A DNA stretch of 64,000 nt from Phlebiopsis flavidoalba (taxonomy: Eukaryota; Basidiomycota; Agaricomycetes; Polyporales; Phanerochaetaceae), in contig JAOCPU010000001.1 of assembly GCA_035772785.1 (NCBI GenBank), forward strand, positions 2,046,001 to 2,110,000, given 5' to 3'. The notes below the pieces were generated by a model. It made no database searches. It had not been told where the DNA came from and was given only the letters and a program-made list of their open reading frames with translations. Shown here one piece after another: positions 11,764 to 23,035 of this stretch. Within the stretch, counting starts at the first letter, position 1, and each line of letters opens with the position of its first letter. The translations under genes were made by a program, and so were the position numbers.

Positions 11764-13024
11764 TTAAGGCTTGCGGAACTCGCACAGCACCGTGTAAATG
11801 GTGTTGAATGCCGTGGGTAAGATTCTCTTCTTACGTCCCTGACCGTATTGTGTCGACGACTAAAAAACAAGTTGTTCCAGCGAACCTATCACACAAGATG
11901 GATGTCCGCCGAGTGGGCACGGTGCGTCGTGTCTCAGGCTAATGGGGGTTCGACATTTCACCATTTGGCACCCCGTGAGTCGTCACCAATCGTGCCTGAC
12001 ACAAGAGATCAGCAGGCAACAGACCTTCGTCGTTGATCTCGCCTCGTGGACCAACTTGGTAGATTCAGGAAGTTACCAGGAATGCGCTGTACAAACAGCC
12101 TATCGAATAGAGGGCCCATGTTGAGTTGCAGTCGGCGTTGCTCACGTGACGTACCTCAGGCTCGTAGCTGCTGAACTGTCCGTGGCTGTACGCATGAGAC
12201 CCTCAAGACGAATGGGGAACTTCACCGTCACACGAGACCCACGATGTTCTGGATCTTGAACTCGGAGAACTTGGCGTCACGAAGCCAAGCTTCTGCCACG
12301 ATAACGAGCGTACTGTGCGCGAAGCAGAGGCGCGAGTCGTCTCTTCGGGACTTTGCACCAGTGACGACCCATCTTGCCGGAGGCGAAGATAAGAGCCGTC
12401 GTCTTGGGATCACGGATACGCCATGATCACAGCGGCGAAACGCTAAAAGGGAGCAATGACCGGATAGTATCCGACATTGACTACGAGTGAGCAAAATATC
12501 TACCAACCTTGGGGTTGTAACTCGGCGTTACGAGCATGCCAGTGCGATGGTTTTCAAGTCCAAACGACAGTCGAGGTTGACAGTGGCGACGATGTTTTGC
12601 AACGTCGGCACGATGCCCTCAACAGCAGTGATGTGTTGCTGCTCGAGCGTCAGGGGTGCGGGGGTAGCTGGGACAGTGGCCGGTTGCAGGGGTAGATGGG
12701 CCCGCAAGTGTGGGCGAGTGGCTGACATGGGCGACCTGGGGCGGCTGTGTCGCTGCCTGCGCTGGGGGCTGCGTCGGCTGCGGTTGAGATTGGTAGATGG
12801 GCGGTGCGGGCACTGGGCCTTGGCAGCGCAAGACCTGTAGAAGGTCCGGGGAGGTAGGATGTAGTTGCGTACGGGAGCGCAAGGCACATTGACCTGAGTC
12901 GGCTGCGGCTGGGTGGCGTACGGCTGTGGTTGCGATGTCTGGTACTGCGGCTGCTGTTGCTGAGGAGGAACAGCAGCAGAGCGAACCAAAGGATGACCTG
13001 ACGAGCGGGGAGGGCGAAAGACAT
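11764..13024 (-). CDS. SPT15: TATA-binding protein (TBP)
   Basis: TBP nucleates transcription by RNA polymerases I, II and III. The variable N-terminal part is Gln/Pro-rich ([15 protein letters not shown], about 12925-12970), preceded by MSFALPARQ (start 13024). The conserved saddle begins [20 protein letters not shown] (about 12555-12630), then DLKTIAL, then HARNAEYNPK across two one-base insertions (about 12505-12545). An intron follows (donor GTTGGT, acceptor TTTTAG, about 12440-12504), then [23 protein letters not shown] (about 12370-12425), VVTGAKS and [14 protein letters not shown] (about 12243-12285). After that come [12 protein letters not shown] and SSYEPE in shifted frames. The end is exact: [15 protein letters not shown] followed by TAA (11764-11766 on the plus strand). 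The second repeat between about 11820 and 12150 is badly scrambled by indels. TBP is essential and normally single-copy, so this gene is the best witness that the frame breaks are sequence errors. Confidence 0.96.
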
Positions 13025-15200
13025 GGTGTGGAGGTCGTCAGAAAAAGTCACGGTATAAAAAGATCTAAGATTGGGCAAATCAGCAACCGTGGGAAAAGTC
13101 GCCGGAGGGGAGGGGGAGGGTGCTGGATTCGACCCGGGCCCCTTATAGACCACCTGGATTCAAACTCCGACACAAAAATGCTCTTGCTTATCAATCAACC
13201 ACATCACTCCGTTGATCTCGTTTGACAACCACCATCGCCTGGATGCCGCTCTCTTCCCTCGTTGTCGTCGTCGACCACGACCACGACCACGGCCACGACC
13301 ACGACCACCACGCCAGCTGCTCGCTCTCGATGCCCTCTTCATCCCTCTCTTCGCCTACAACTCGCGTAAAACTCAATGAACCTGGCTGCCGAACTACTGA
13401 CGACGCCTCCTGGTATCTTTGGCGCCTCGGCCGCAACCGGGTATGGTAAGATCTCCACAGGGAGTCGTTGCAGACGCCGCTACTGGTTTCTCTGGCAACA
13501 CACACATCTCGCCCGTCTCACCTCCTCCTTTGGCTTGCGTTTGTATCTCACAACCTCTCTCTTGTCAACGTCGAGCTAGGCCATCCCTTTGCTCTCCATT
13601 TCCCAACCTTTCCTTGCGCTCGGCGCGTCGGTAGGGCCGCACTGACGCGGAGCTGGAACGGAAAGAAACTTGGGCCACCCTCTCTGCAGCCGCGCCCGAT
13701 CTCTGCTCATTTTGTGCCTGCTCCCTGTCGGCTGGATCCAGAATTACCGCGCACGCCTCCGCTTCAGGCCACAGAGTTTTGTCTGGCCTATGCTCGTCGT
13801 ATTCTCCCTCCGTGCAGGGTTGCTGCGCCTACGAGGACGTTTCAGCACACCCGGCCGCTTAGGCGCTTGGCCATACACGGTTCTGACTCGCACGCAAGCT
13901 TCTCGTGATATTACAACTGCGCCGTACGGCAACCGGCTGCTGAACGTTTGTAATGCTCCGGAGGGTTCGTTGTATCTGCCTCCCACGGAGTCGTGTCGCA
14001 GAAGCAAGGTCGAAGACCCAGAAGCTTTGGGTTTGACAGAGTAGGAAAGGCGAAGGTCGTGCCTCGGTGAGTGATAATAGCTGTTCGTATGAAGCCATTC
14101 ATGTACCGTATGCGTGTTACAATACATCATCCTGACTCTATAGACCTGCACGTCTGGAATGTCTATCTAGTGACATCTACGCCGCTCCGCCTAGGCAGAA
14201 GCCTGGAGAGTAACAACGCGAAACCCACACCTCCCGCAGTTTCCGCCACTCCGAACTCGTCACCTATCAGACTCCGACCCGCGTGGCGTTAGACGAGTAT
14301 ACGAATGTGAAAATCGTGGGTACCAACACGCCATATCGATCGCTGTTCAGGCCCTCCACTGCCAATTGTGAACACAAATCATGTGTTATCCGATGATAGG
14401 ATTGAACGGAACTGAAACCTTGCGTAGGGAAGATGGCTTTTGTTAGCTTCGATCCTGACGAAGGCCTGATTTCGAGATCAAGGTACACGGACGACCCGCC
14501 TAGATGGCAGCGTTGGTTCAGTTCTTAATCTGATTTTGACTTGAGTGGCGAGTACTGCCTCGTTGATGCTCATCGCTACAGGCGGAGCGCACAGGGAGTC
14601 GCATGTGTTTCCTATGGATACATTGAAGTCAAACTGGTTGTTTGAATCTTTGTCCGAGAAAGGTATACAGCAGGCTTGGGTAAGTGCGATTACCTCAGTC
14701 ATACGAAACACGGAACTCACTATGGCCAGTAATTGCATCAAGCAAGTACAGAGACCCTAGTGCTGCTGCGACACGACCGACTCTTGACGTACCAGAAGCA
14801 CCCAACCCCTGCAGGGTAGCGCATACGGCACAAGGCGGCGCGAAACAGTTAGCGAACAGTGGCCCCCGTCATGATGTGGCGCGGCATGTACACATGCTGT
14901 TTTGACTTGCGAAACCGAGTGTCAACTAGGCGCGTGACTGGGCGTCGTTGCTCTATCGGGTTAGGTCTACGATTGGCGTTACGATTGGCGTACGGTATGC
15001 ACAAGAGGTTATATATATACACTCAGCTCATCATTACGGCTCGTACAAATGTCTTAACTACGCCACTCAAAAGTTCGATCGAAAGGTATCTTCATGCCTC
15101 AAAGTAAAAGTCCGGACAACACCAAGCGCAAACGCCACACCGAGCGCAGGGACCAACCTGGTGGTGTGCACCCGATGCGGCCCTATCCGACGACTGGGCC
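13025..15200. other. No recognised gene; TATA-like element and possible unassigned plus-strand gene
   Basis: A good TATA box (TATAAAA, 13054-13060, plus strand) points toward a plus-strand transcript divergent from TBP. The following 700 bases are Ser/Pro/Arg-coding in all plus frames but hold no domain I recognise. Around 14420-14520 one frame reads MAFVSFDPDEGLISRSRY. Around 14545-14720 another holds a short piece with FPMDTLKS. No boundaries can be given. Confidence 0.25.
13272..13313 (+). repeat. (CCACGA)n microsatellite
   Basis: Seven imperfect copies of the hexamer CCACGA. On the plus strand this encodes alternating His and Asp; on the minus strand it encodes Arg/Gly-rich or Trp/Ser repeats. 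The simple repeat explains the apparent low-complexity proteins on both strands. Confidence 0.85.
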
Positions 15201-15239
15201 GCCGCACTGGGCTTGGCGGACGTTTGTCGGCGCACCGTC

Positions 15240-17069
15240 GGGAGGTTCCCTGTGAGAGTTCCGTTGCAGTCTGCGATACGAGGCTCACGAGCTCGTGTTG
15301 CCCGCGCGCACAAAGTAGTAGTCGCCTGTGGGCCAAAAAGTCAATAGGGAAATGACAACAGGAAGATCAGGGACACGCACCGTATACGATTCCGGTGAGG
15401 TTGTCCCGTTCAGCTGCGGGTTGTTAACGGTGCCGTTCGCGAGGAGGCTTTGCCACTCGGGGCGCCACGCCAGGGCTGTCATGTTCGCGATGATCTAGGG
15501 CGACATGAAAGCAGAACTGTCAGCGGTCCGCTCATTCGAACATACGAGAAGATCTGAGTTTTCAATGAGAAGAGCAGTTTTCGCTTGGTTCTGACGGGGA
15601 CGCGACGGCGGCATCATAAGAAGATGGACCCACCTGGATGGCAGCGCTGGTGTAGTAGTCTGATCCGGTCTTGTTGGGCGGCTGCAGTGAGAGCTCGCCT
15701 TGCGAGAGCAGGAGCAACCCGTTGGCGGCGATCATCGCCGCAGACGAGTCTGCCGGGCGCGGCGGGACGAGCGGAGCATTGTAGTCCCTGTAAAAGACTT
15801 TAAATTCTGCGTATTGAGAGGAAGGGCGTGGGAAACATACCAGGGAACGACTCCGTCATCTGGAAGGTTGTCAATAAAGTAGGCAGCCATGCGACGTGAC
15901 GTTTCCAGGTAGCTGATGTTCTGTGTGTGCTTGAACACTAACGTAAGGGTTGAATGAGCTAAACTGATAGATGATGATTCTTCGGAGACGCGTACTGTTT
16001 GCGAAACCGTATATACCCACGATTGTCCGCGGCTCCATGTACTACAGTCGACGGTGATGTCAGTAAAGATAGATGAGGAGCACTATGTCATGGTTTACCT
16101 GTTGTCTGCATAACCCTGGGACGTGTGTCGACTGATGACCACGCCGGTCGTCGAATTGTAATCTACGACGTGGAATGAAGACCCTGCATTCCTCGTTTAG
16201 TGTTTTGAATAACTTTGATGAGAAATTCAGCGCCACCATCTGGCCTTACGTGGTTGATGGCCGTTTTGTCAGCATGAGAAGTGGCAATATCACGCAGAGT
16301 TTGGTTTCCTGTAAGGTTTGCAGAAACGAACAAGACCTATCCGGGCATCGCGGCGTCAGCATGAATTAGTCATGGTTAAAGCAGGCAGTCCATACCTCCA
16401 AGTTCATCATGTTATCAATGATAACCTTGACTTTTGTTAACTTATGGCGAAAAAAAGGTCGGGCAATGTAGGCGCACCTGGAAGTCGGTAGGGTCCGACG
16501 TGTCCCAGCTTCGCGTGCATCCTACAATTGGGTCAAACCTGGCCGCCAACTCCGTGGCAAAGTTGTTGACTCGCGGTGACCGCAGTTTGGTTGGAGGGAT
16601 CACTAGAAGTCCGAGGCTGAATATCAGCGGCAAACTCAAACAACAGAAAGGCGAGCACTTACATCTCGAGTTCCAGATCAAACGGAAAGCTCACAAAAAC
16701 CTACGTCGTGTCCAACGCCTGTGTGGGTCTCCGAGGGGACCTCCGCTGCACTCCATGTTTGCGCTAGCAACAGCCAGTCGGTCCCGTTGAGCTCAGACGA
16801 AGGACACAGGCGACGCGCGCTCGTGCAGCGCGTAGAGCGTCGATGGGAAGAATCCGCTTGTCCATGTGTCAGGGTTGAAGTATTCCCAAACCCCCTTGAC
16901 GTTCGCGGTCCGTATACTGGGGGTACTTGGACGGGCTCTGGACGGTCTGTGCGGTTGCGAGGACCTTCTGAGCAATGAGAGGGGAGAAGAGCTCGTCGAG
17001 GTAGCGAGAGGTTCGCGGCCCACGCGCGTATGGCAGCGCGAGTAAGAGCAGACCACTCCGGAGGGACAT
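15240..17069 (-). CDS. GH88-family unsaturated glucuronyl hydrolase-like protein
   Basis: GH88 enzymes remove unsaturated uronic acids from the ends of lyase-generated oligosaccharides. Start 17069 gives MSLRSGLLLLALPYARGPRT, a short hydrophobic N-terminus that may be a weak signal peptide. Ordered blocks: LDELFSPLIAQKVLATAQTV; VWEYFNPDTWTSGFFPSTLY (about 16830-16900); THTGVGHDVGF (about 16690-16725); LAARFDPIVGCTRSWDTSDP (about 16490-16560); VIIDNMMNLE (about 16395-16425); FHVVDYNSTTGVVISRHTSQ (about 16110-16180); TWSRGQSWVY (about 16010-16045); ISYLETSRRMAAYFIDNLPD (about 15855-15920); ADSSAAMIAANGLLLLS (about 15690-15755); ALAWRPEWQSLLANGTVNNP; GDYYFVRAGN (about 15305-15335). The Asp of HDVGF and of IDNMMN match the two acidic residues used for catalysis in the family (from knowledge of the family). 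Introns and indels separate blocks. The C-terminal end is approximate. Confidence 0.9.
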
Positions 17070-17225
17070 TCTCTGTGGTCGGTGGAGGTCGCAAGGCAAC
17101 GCCTATAGGGGTTCTGTAGCCGAGACGGGCTCCTACTTATACCTTATGGCGAAAGATCGAAGCGAGGGTCGTCAAACGGGCACGGGCAATTCGAGCGACA
17201 CCAGCAGGTGACTGCGTCACGTTGA

Positions 17226-17852
17226 GTGACTCTGTATGCAACCCTGTGGCCATCCTCGGACCGCGAAGGCTCGAGCAGAGACAGTCGAATTCAGGTCGAA
17301 TACAGTGCTTCCGCGTGCAGCGTGTCGGTTCGTCCGAGGCACCTCAGAGCGCCAATCAATATCCAGGATATTTCGCCAGAAATGCGCGAAATTCGTCGAA
17401 ATATTCTTGCTTTCGACCACCACGTCTCGCTCGCTCAGAATGTCCAGATTGCTCCCAACAGGCAGCGGCTTCATGTGACAACCTCTGCCGCTCTAGTCAC
17501 GCTCGAGACCTCTGGAGCCTCGGATTTCGATCGCCGTGAAACGATTGCCAGCCGTGGTCCACGCTTCCTCGGGACAAAGACCTTCCACAACAAGCCTGCC
17601 AGCCGCGCTTCGTCGGGCAACATCTCATCGGAGGGTCTGTCTATACGTCATCTGATACGCCCGACTCTTGCACGCGAGGCTTGCCAGTCTGGCCGGCACG
17701 CCGAGTTCACTTGTCAGCGCCATGGACTCTTCTGTCTGCCCCTTCGTCACAGGCCCTTCTGGACCTCTGAAAGTCTAAACATACCTGGTCTCATCTTCGT
17801 CAACATCGAACTCACACTCTGCCAGCCTCTTTACTACATAGACTGCTGCTGA
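17226..17852 (+). other. Open stretch upstream of the DUF6593 gene, coding status doubtful
   Basis: One plus frame is open for 208 codons, but no domain is visible and composition is unremarkable. Its 3' end (about 17740-17910) is C/T-rich and leads straight into the start of the DUF6593 gene, so this stretch is at least partly its promoter and 5' leader. Confidence 0.25.
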
Positions 17853-17913
17853 ACTGTGTTTCTCGATATTCCTCTTTCACTCCCCTCCTGTCATCGAGCA
17901 TTACCTCACCACC

Positions 17914-18644
17914 ATGAACCTCTACTTCGCCCCCAACGATCCCGATAACGCGACACTGGTGTCAGCAAACGGCGTCGCCCAGTACCGCATCACCACCACG
18001 AAGGCGAGTGCCTTTCGAAACCCTTCGTCACAGGGCGAATTAGCAGGCCTGCGAACTCCGGGCAGAGCAACATCGTGGGGGGCGAGGTCGAGTGGAAGCG
18101 GTGGGGTGCGCACCCGGTCGTGCGTAGCAATGTCTTCGATGGCGTCGAGCAGACCCTCGAGGTGCGCGAGCTGCTGTACAAGCTTGGCAGTACTTTCAGC
18201 ACGTGCGTCGCCATCTCTCGTATCCCTCACAGGTGTGGCTGACGACTTGCTTCACAAGGGCGCGGTATTTCTTGGGCAACGACAACGAGGAATACCGCTG
18301 GAAGTACGCCAAAGGCAGTGGCTACGTCGTGAGTCCCACCTATGTTACCCTTGGCCCTTGGCGCTTCCTCCCCCTCATCACCCGCCCCCTTCTCCTATGA
18401 CCCGCGTTACAGCTCACACAACGCAGCACTTGGGGAGGAGATCGCTCGTGGCATGTTCTCGACCTCGTCAAGGAAGGACTGTTTCGCGGCGAGCAGCGTT
18501 GGATGTTGAGGATTCCGCCGACCGTGCACAAACCTGGACATCGACCTCATTGTGCTGACCTTTGTCGTGCTGGAGAAGCGTCGTCGTCGCGACACGGCTA
18601 CCGAGAAGGAGGGCGAAGAGGTCCCATTGCGAGGAGCCGTGTGA
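17914..18644 (+). CDS. DUF6593 family protein (basidiomycete-specific)
   Basis: The function of the family is unknown; it is abundant in Agaricomycetes. The start at 17914 follows a CACCACC leader and gives MNLYFAPNDPDNATLVSANG then QYRITTTKA, the typical opening of the family (L-x-F-x-x-N-D-P-x-N, then a Y-R-I strand). After a frame change come QSNIVGGEVEWKRWGAHPVV (about 18066-18125) and NVFDGVEQTLEVRELLYKLG (about 18130-18188), then an intron. FLGNDNEEYRWKYAKGSGYV spans about 18270-18330. Further downstream are GEEIARGMFST and the C-terminal strand LIVLTFVVLEKRRRRDTATE, ending in EEVPLRGAV-stop (TGA 18642-18644). The overall fold is expected to be a small beta-rich domain. At least three one-base frame changes are needed. 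Confidence 0.85.
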
Positions 18645-18917
18645 AGGAGGTATCGAGATGGGCTCATAGCCAGCCTCGTCTTCCTTCCTCGCGGTACTAC
18701 TCCTGCCTCGCCTCCTGGTGTAAATCTCTTCTGGGTTTTATGATGTACTGATATAATGGGTTTTCTGTCGTGGTGTTTTGGTTATAAGATGGAATATATC
18801 ATATGACAAACGTTCAGCTCGCGAATTCTTGAAGAGTCTGTGCGCTCCGCGTACTTCACTGAGACCTCACGCGCACGACGGGCTCTCTCTGTACTTCCCC
18901 TTAGGTGGCAGACATGA

Positions 18918-20250
18918 CCAGGTGGCTAACTGGTAGATTTCTCTCTATGGTGATCACCCCTCTGCCACTGCTCGAGGGCATGAAAGGTGTCTCTATTTCA
19001 CTGAACGTGCATGTTGCGTTAGAGTCGATTCTAGAATTCGAATGACGGATGGTGTGCAGACCATTTCTTCGAGCTGAATTCACCTGTGATCTCCTTGAGT
19101 TTCCTGATATCTGCGAGAAGTGGTACTATGCATTCGCCACATGCATCAAAGTACCAACGACTATTCTCGGAGTCCGACGTGACGCCACTGGTCACTGCTA
19201 AGCGAAATTAAGCTGGCGTTGCGAGTTGCTGCGTCCCACCACAATCTCGACGTATGGGCCAGAAGGATGGGAGACCCGACTGCATTTCAATTATCCAATC
19301 AAACAAGAAGTAAGTATCACTTGGGGCACACTTATGACACAGAAGCTTGTTGCCGGCGTGGTGGTATTAAACACTGGACTTTCTAAACTCTTAATCTACT
19401 AGGACCTTGTACCTCCGTCTCCGTCGGTCCCTGCGGTAGCATTACCAGCCACAAGTGACCCGGAGGTGAAGGATTACATTCACACCGAGAAAGACAACCG
19501 CCCGTGCTTTGCTAGAAAGCCTCAAAGAGGGATACACTGCTGCAGCGATTTGCCGCTCAAAGACTCGCCCCACCACAGGTACGTAGGTCCAGCTGCATCA
19601 TACCTAATTACTGCTGTAACTGGTTGACTTACCGTGCTATTGCTCCAGGGTCCATCTTCCTCAGTATCCACACTGTGTGAGGAGAACATCTTGGAAACCC
19701 ACACAGAGGAGGAGGCTACAGGGATTCACGAATGGCCACGGCATGATCCTTGACGTCGAAGATATTACCCATAACATCACCATGCCTAGACTTTTACGAC
19801 TCCGAGTCCTGTATGCAAGAAGTCCCAGCTGGTTCATGCGACACCGGTTGTCACAATAACGACCAGGACCCCACATGGGTTGTCAGCGTGGATGACGACA
19901 CTCTCATTGATGAGCCTGGATCTGTCCCCTCAGACTCGGAGGTAAACATGCGATACAGCCCTAGCCAACCTTCTTCACCTGTGGCCATCAGACTCAGAGG
20001 ATGATGGATGGCCAATGCCACGCAATGTCTTTGTTCCTGAGGAACGCGTTGTGAGGGGTCTACCTGACATTCCGGTTTCCCCTCCTAGCAGAAAGGCTCG
20101 AGGAGTAACATTTTTCTGTCCAGAACCTTTGTCAGACTCGGATCCGGAATTTGAGGATGAAGAGATGGAGGAAATTTGTGCCAAACATTGGTCGCAAGCA
20201 CTTGAGCATATTCATGTGTCTGATCATATCTCTTGTTTTCTTGCCACTTA
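18918..20250 (+). CDS. Hypothetical protein with acidic Ser/Pro-rich C-terminus
   Basis: Not recognised. The plus strand has coherent protein-like pieces that link through plausible introns: MTRWLTGRFLSMVITPLPLL (18918 on), then CDLLEFPDICEKWYYAFATC (about 19085-19144), TYGPEGWETRLHFNYPIKQE (about 19250-19311), intron (GTAAGT...CTACTAG, about 19312-19402) and DLVPPSPSVPAVALPATSDP. A third part after further introns is strongly acidic: VSVDDDTLIDEPGSVPSDSE (about 19889-19940), VVRGLPDIPVSPPSRKARGV and EPLSDSDPEFEDEEMEEIC (about 20122-20178), ending near 20250. The start is not certain. The acidic/PEST-like tail suggests a regulatory or nuclear protein, but this is inference only. Confidence 0.45.
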
Positions 20251-20464
20251 ACTTTCTTGGATGCGCATCTAACATGGTACAAACTATATTAATGACCACG
20301 TAATCCCCCGGCTTAGGCAAACCCAGTCCAGTCCTTACAAACAAATATTGTTAATATCTCGAAAGAGAAATGTATTACCATTAAGGTCGAGAGGCTCAAA
20401 GTACAGACATATGGCCGTAATGGACATCTCGTTCTAATACAAAGTTGAGCATCGGCTCATCGTG

Positions 20465-22200
20465 TTACGAATTTGACAAAATAAAACAGAGAGAGATAGT
20501 TGCACACATGAAGAGATCATTCATCGAACACGTGTCCGATGATTGTATGTCGTCAAGGCTGGGATAATGTTCATCGAATGCTTCATCCGACGACCATATC
20601 GCGCCAACAATATTATATGCGCGTGAAATTTCACGAACGAAACTGTTCAAACCGAGAGAAACACTCGTTCCGCTGGGATGCAATGAGTACTTTTCGTCGC
20701 CCATCGTAGCCAAAAAAGCTCGCGCAAGACGCCTGATGGGGCCTAATGTACGGTGAACACGAAGCGTTGCCCATAAGTCCAGCTGACAGGCAGTGGGGCG
20801 ATATATGACCTACTGCCTGAGCCTTTCTCTTCAAGGCTTTCAAGACGATATGGGGGATTTTCGCGTTGCTCGCCACGACATCAGCCAGTCGATGTAAAGT
20901 TCATTTTCCAGGACATTATCTCGATCCGGGTTTGAAATGTCGCGAGCGTTGAACATTTTGAAGAAGGCCTCTCTCGATTCCAAGAGCTGCTCTATAGATT
21001 TGCTATCCATGGTCGCTGTCTCAGCGGGTACGTCTGGGACGGTCCCTGCCGTCGCGGTTTTTCTTCCGGTCTGCGGCGTAGGACGTTCCTTCAGTTCACG
21101 CACACGGATCGTGGGCCCGTGCCTAGTTGACCGGGTCAAGCCGATCTTCCGGCTCCGTGCGACTAGATGATGTGGGACGTTGGGGTCTCGCGCAAGGTGG
21201 AGGAGCTGGTCGACGAATCAGATCGTTTCTCCGGCAGGGAGAATGTTACGGTGGGTTTGGTATCGCGTGTGGTAGAAGAGCTCGTCCACGACTCAGGTCG
21301 TCTTTCGCGCTCGCGAGGACGATACGATGGGTTGAGCCTCGGTGAGGCGGGACGAATCGGTTGACGACTTGGATTGTTTCTCCGACCGTGAGGACGCTGC
21401 GGCTGCCGACACGAGAGATGAACCAGTCGACGATTCGTGTCGTTCTTTGCCGACCGTCTCCGAAGATGCTGCGGGGCGGCGGGCGTAATCCCGAAAAAAA
21501 GCTGCTGAAGTCGCGCTCGCGAGAGGAGCTGGTCGGAAAAAAATTGCTCGGGACGTCTGTGCGAGCGCAAGAATGGTACGGAGAAATCAGCGTCCACAAC
21601 CAGTCAATAGATCTGGTCTGACTCCCCTGTGATAATGCGAAGATGGTATGAAAGATTGCGCTCCACCCAAGAGAGATGATATGGAAGATGACTTGGGTCG
21701 TCCTTCTGACCGTGAATGTGGTACGGGGGGCTTCACGCGTCGAGTTTGTCGGTGGGTTCGGGTTGTGTGGTCCATCTGCGAGGATGACGCTGGGACGTCG
21801 AGACTCGCGATCAAGAGATGAGGTTGATGGCTGAGACCGTTTGTGGCGACCGCGAGGATCAAAAATTTTGGGTCGGGCATTTGAGCTTCGCGCACAGGAG
21901 TAACAATGAGTCGCGTCAGTCTTCTGGATCGTGGAGGACGGAGCTTGGGCGCGGCGCATGGGTAGACGAGCCCACCTGGTGGATCGTGTGGACAGTTTTT
22001 CTCAGACCGCGAGAGTGGCTTCAGAGGTTGTGCTTTGCGCATGACGGTCTCCGATCGCGAAGAAGGTGCGAAACGGTGGGCCTCGCGCATAGCAGAGGAG
22101 TCGGTCGATGGATTGACTGATCTTTCCATTCGTGAGGACACTGCGGCACGCTCCGATTCGTGTAGGGCGAAGGGTTTCAAGTGACGGGTTCGTGAGGAGG
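20465..22200 (-). CDS. Lineage-specific protein with degenerate tandem repeats and REAFF...NARD motif
   Basis: No known family. Read on the minus strand, the N-terminal kilobase (about 22200 to 21170) is a run of roughly 24-residue repeats rich in Ser, Arg and Pro, with pieces such as REAHRFAPSSRSET and RKAQPLKPLSRSEK. Downstream, around 21140-20840, one frame reads TIRVRELKERPTPQTGRK, then SIEQLLESREAFFKMFNARD and NELYIDWLMSWRA. A C-terminal piece (about 20720-20465) includes FVREISRAYNIVGAIWSSDE and YPSLDDIQSSDTCSMNDLF before a stop. The frame switches many times in the repeat, so length is approximate. The REAFF...NARD block recurs in the next gene to the right. Function is unknown. The repeat resembles intrinsically disordered low-complexity regions. 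Confidence 0.45.
21170..22200. repeat. Degenerate tandem repeat, period about 70-78 bp
   Basis: On the plus strand a core like CCGACCGCGAGGA recurs near 21228, 21306, 21380, 21449, 21510, 21700, 21771, 21848, 21925, 22003, 22050, 22123 and 22190, often followed by ATGCTGCGG-like sequence and preceded by GTCGACGA-like sequence. Spacings are mostly 67-78 bp, close to 24 codons. Copies are strongly diverged. On the minus strand the core encodes S-S-R-S-E. Confidence 0.7.
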
Positions 22201-23035
22201 AGGACCAAGGTATTGTCTTTTCCTTGAAGCGTTATCGAGCAGGTTTTCAGTCACGTCCTGGGATATTTCCGTGACTGAGAAAGCATCAACCAGCTAAAGT
22301 CAATCCCCTGGTGGCGAGTTAGTTAGATCGAAGTATTTGAACTACCTGGGCGTTTATTTCGCATAGTAGAAAGACCCCGCATCCGTCTGAAAGCCACTGC
22401 AACGATCGCATACGGCGAAGATGAACCCTTGCCTGCTCAGGTCGCTCGCGATCGTGCGTTCCGCGCATTTACCGCCGCATATTGTACACGCCGATGCTGA
22501 ATGCGATCTTTCTAGCGTAGTGGAGGTAAAAACTTCGATAATCGTCTGCCAGTTACGGCTTGAGGAGGCACACTCTCACGACGTGTGATCGCCGGTCTCG
22601 CCTAGACCTCTTGTGAGAAGGCATATCGCCCGCGACAAAGCCGTCTACGTGAGATTTTCGGTCGGTGGTCCTCGCCGTGTATCGCAAAGTGAGTGGTCGT
22701 GGTAAAGACCCGGATTCAGCAACCTTCAGTAACCGTGGTTCCGTGAAAAAAGGCGCCCGACGCTCAATAAATAAATGACTTCGTCAGATTCTGGTTCTTC
22801 TTCTCTGGAGTTCGTCAGCTCATCTGTGCAGTGAAGTCTTAGATCAAGGCATAGTAATTGAGGTGACAGAACTCGAAAGGAAGAGGGCGATACAAATCCA
22901 CATGACATTATAACAGCATTATAAGTAGTTCAAATTAAGTATATCGACGGGTCATACGTTTAAATCCAGTGATAGATGATATTGTTGTGGACCTTTGAAA
23001 GCATGACTAGTGAGACCGTAAATGTGCAGGCCATA
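22201..23035. other. Spacer between the two related minus-strand genes
   Basis: No convincing coding sequence was seen. It contains AT-rich stretches near 22915-22990 that could be the 3' end of the 23.0-23.5 kb gene. Part of it (22330-22720) could still be coding, but I recognise nothing. Confidence 0.3.

Noticed and set aside
11764..13024. Programmed frameshifting in TBP and other genes
   Set aside because: Shifts occur at many unrelated sites in every gene, without a common slippery sequence. This fits sequencing error, not recoding.
13115..13170. T-arm-like sequences (GGATTCGACCC, GGATTCAAACTCC)
   Set aside because: No matching acceptor, D-arm or anticodon arm could be folded around them.
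13160..13505. Arg/Gly-rich or Trp/Ser-repeat proteins on the minus strand
   Set aside because: Both come from reading the (CCACGA)n microsatellite in different frames; there is no support outside the repeat.
14545..14760. FPMDTLKS-like piece suggesting a mitochondrial carrier
   Set aside because: Only one short signature-like match (P-x-D-x-x-K). None of the following carrier repeats or a second PxD-xx-K/R could be found in any frame nearby.
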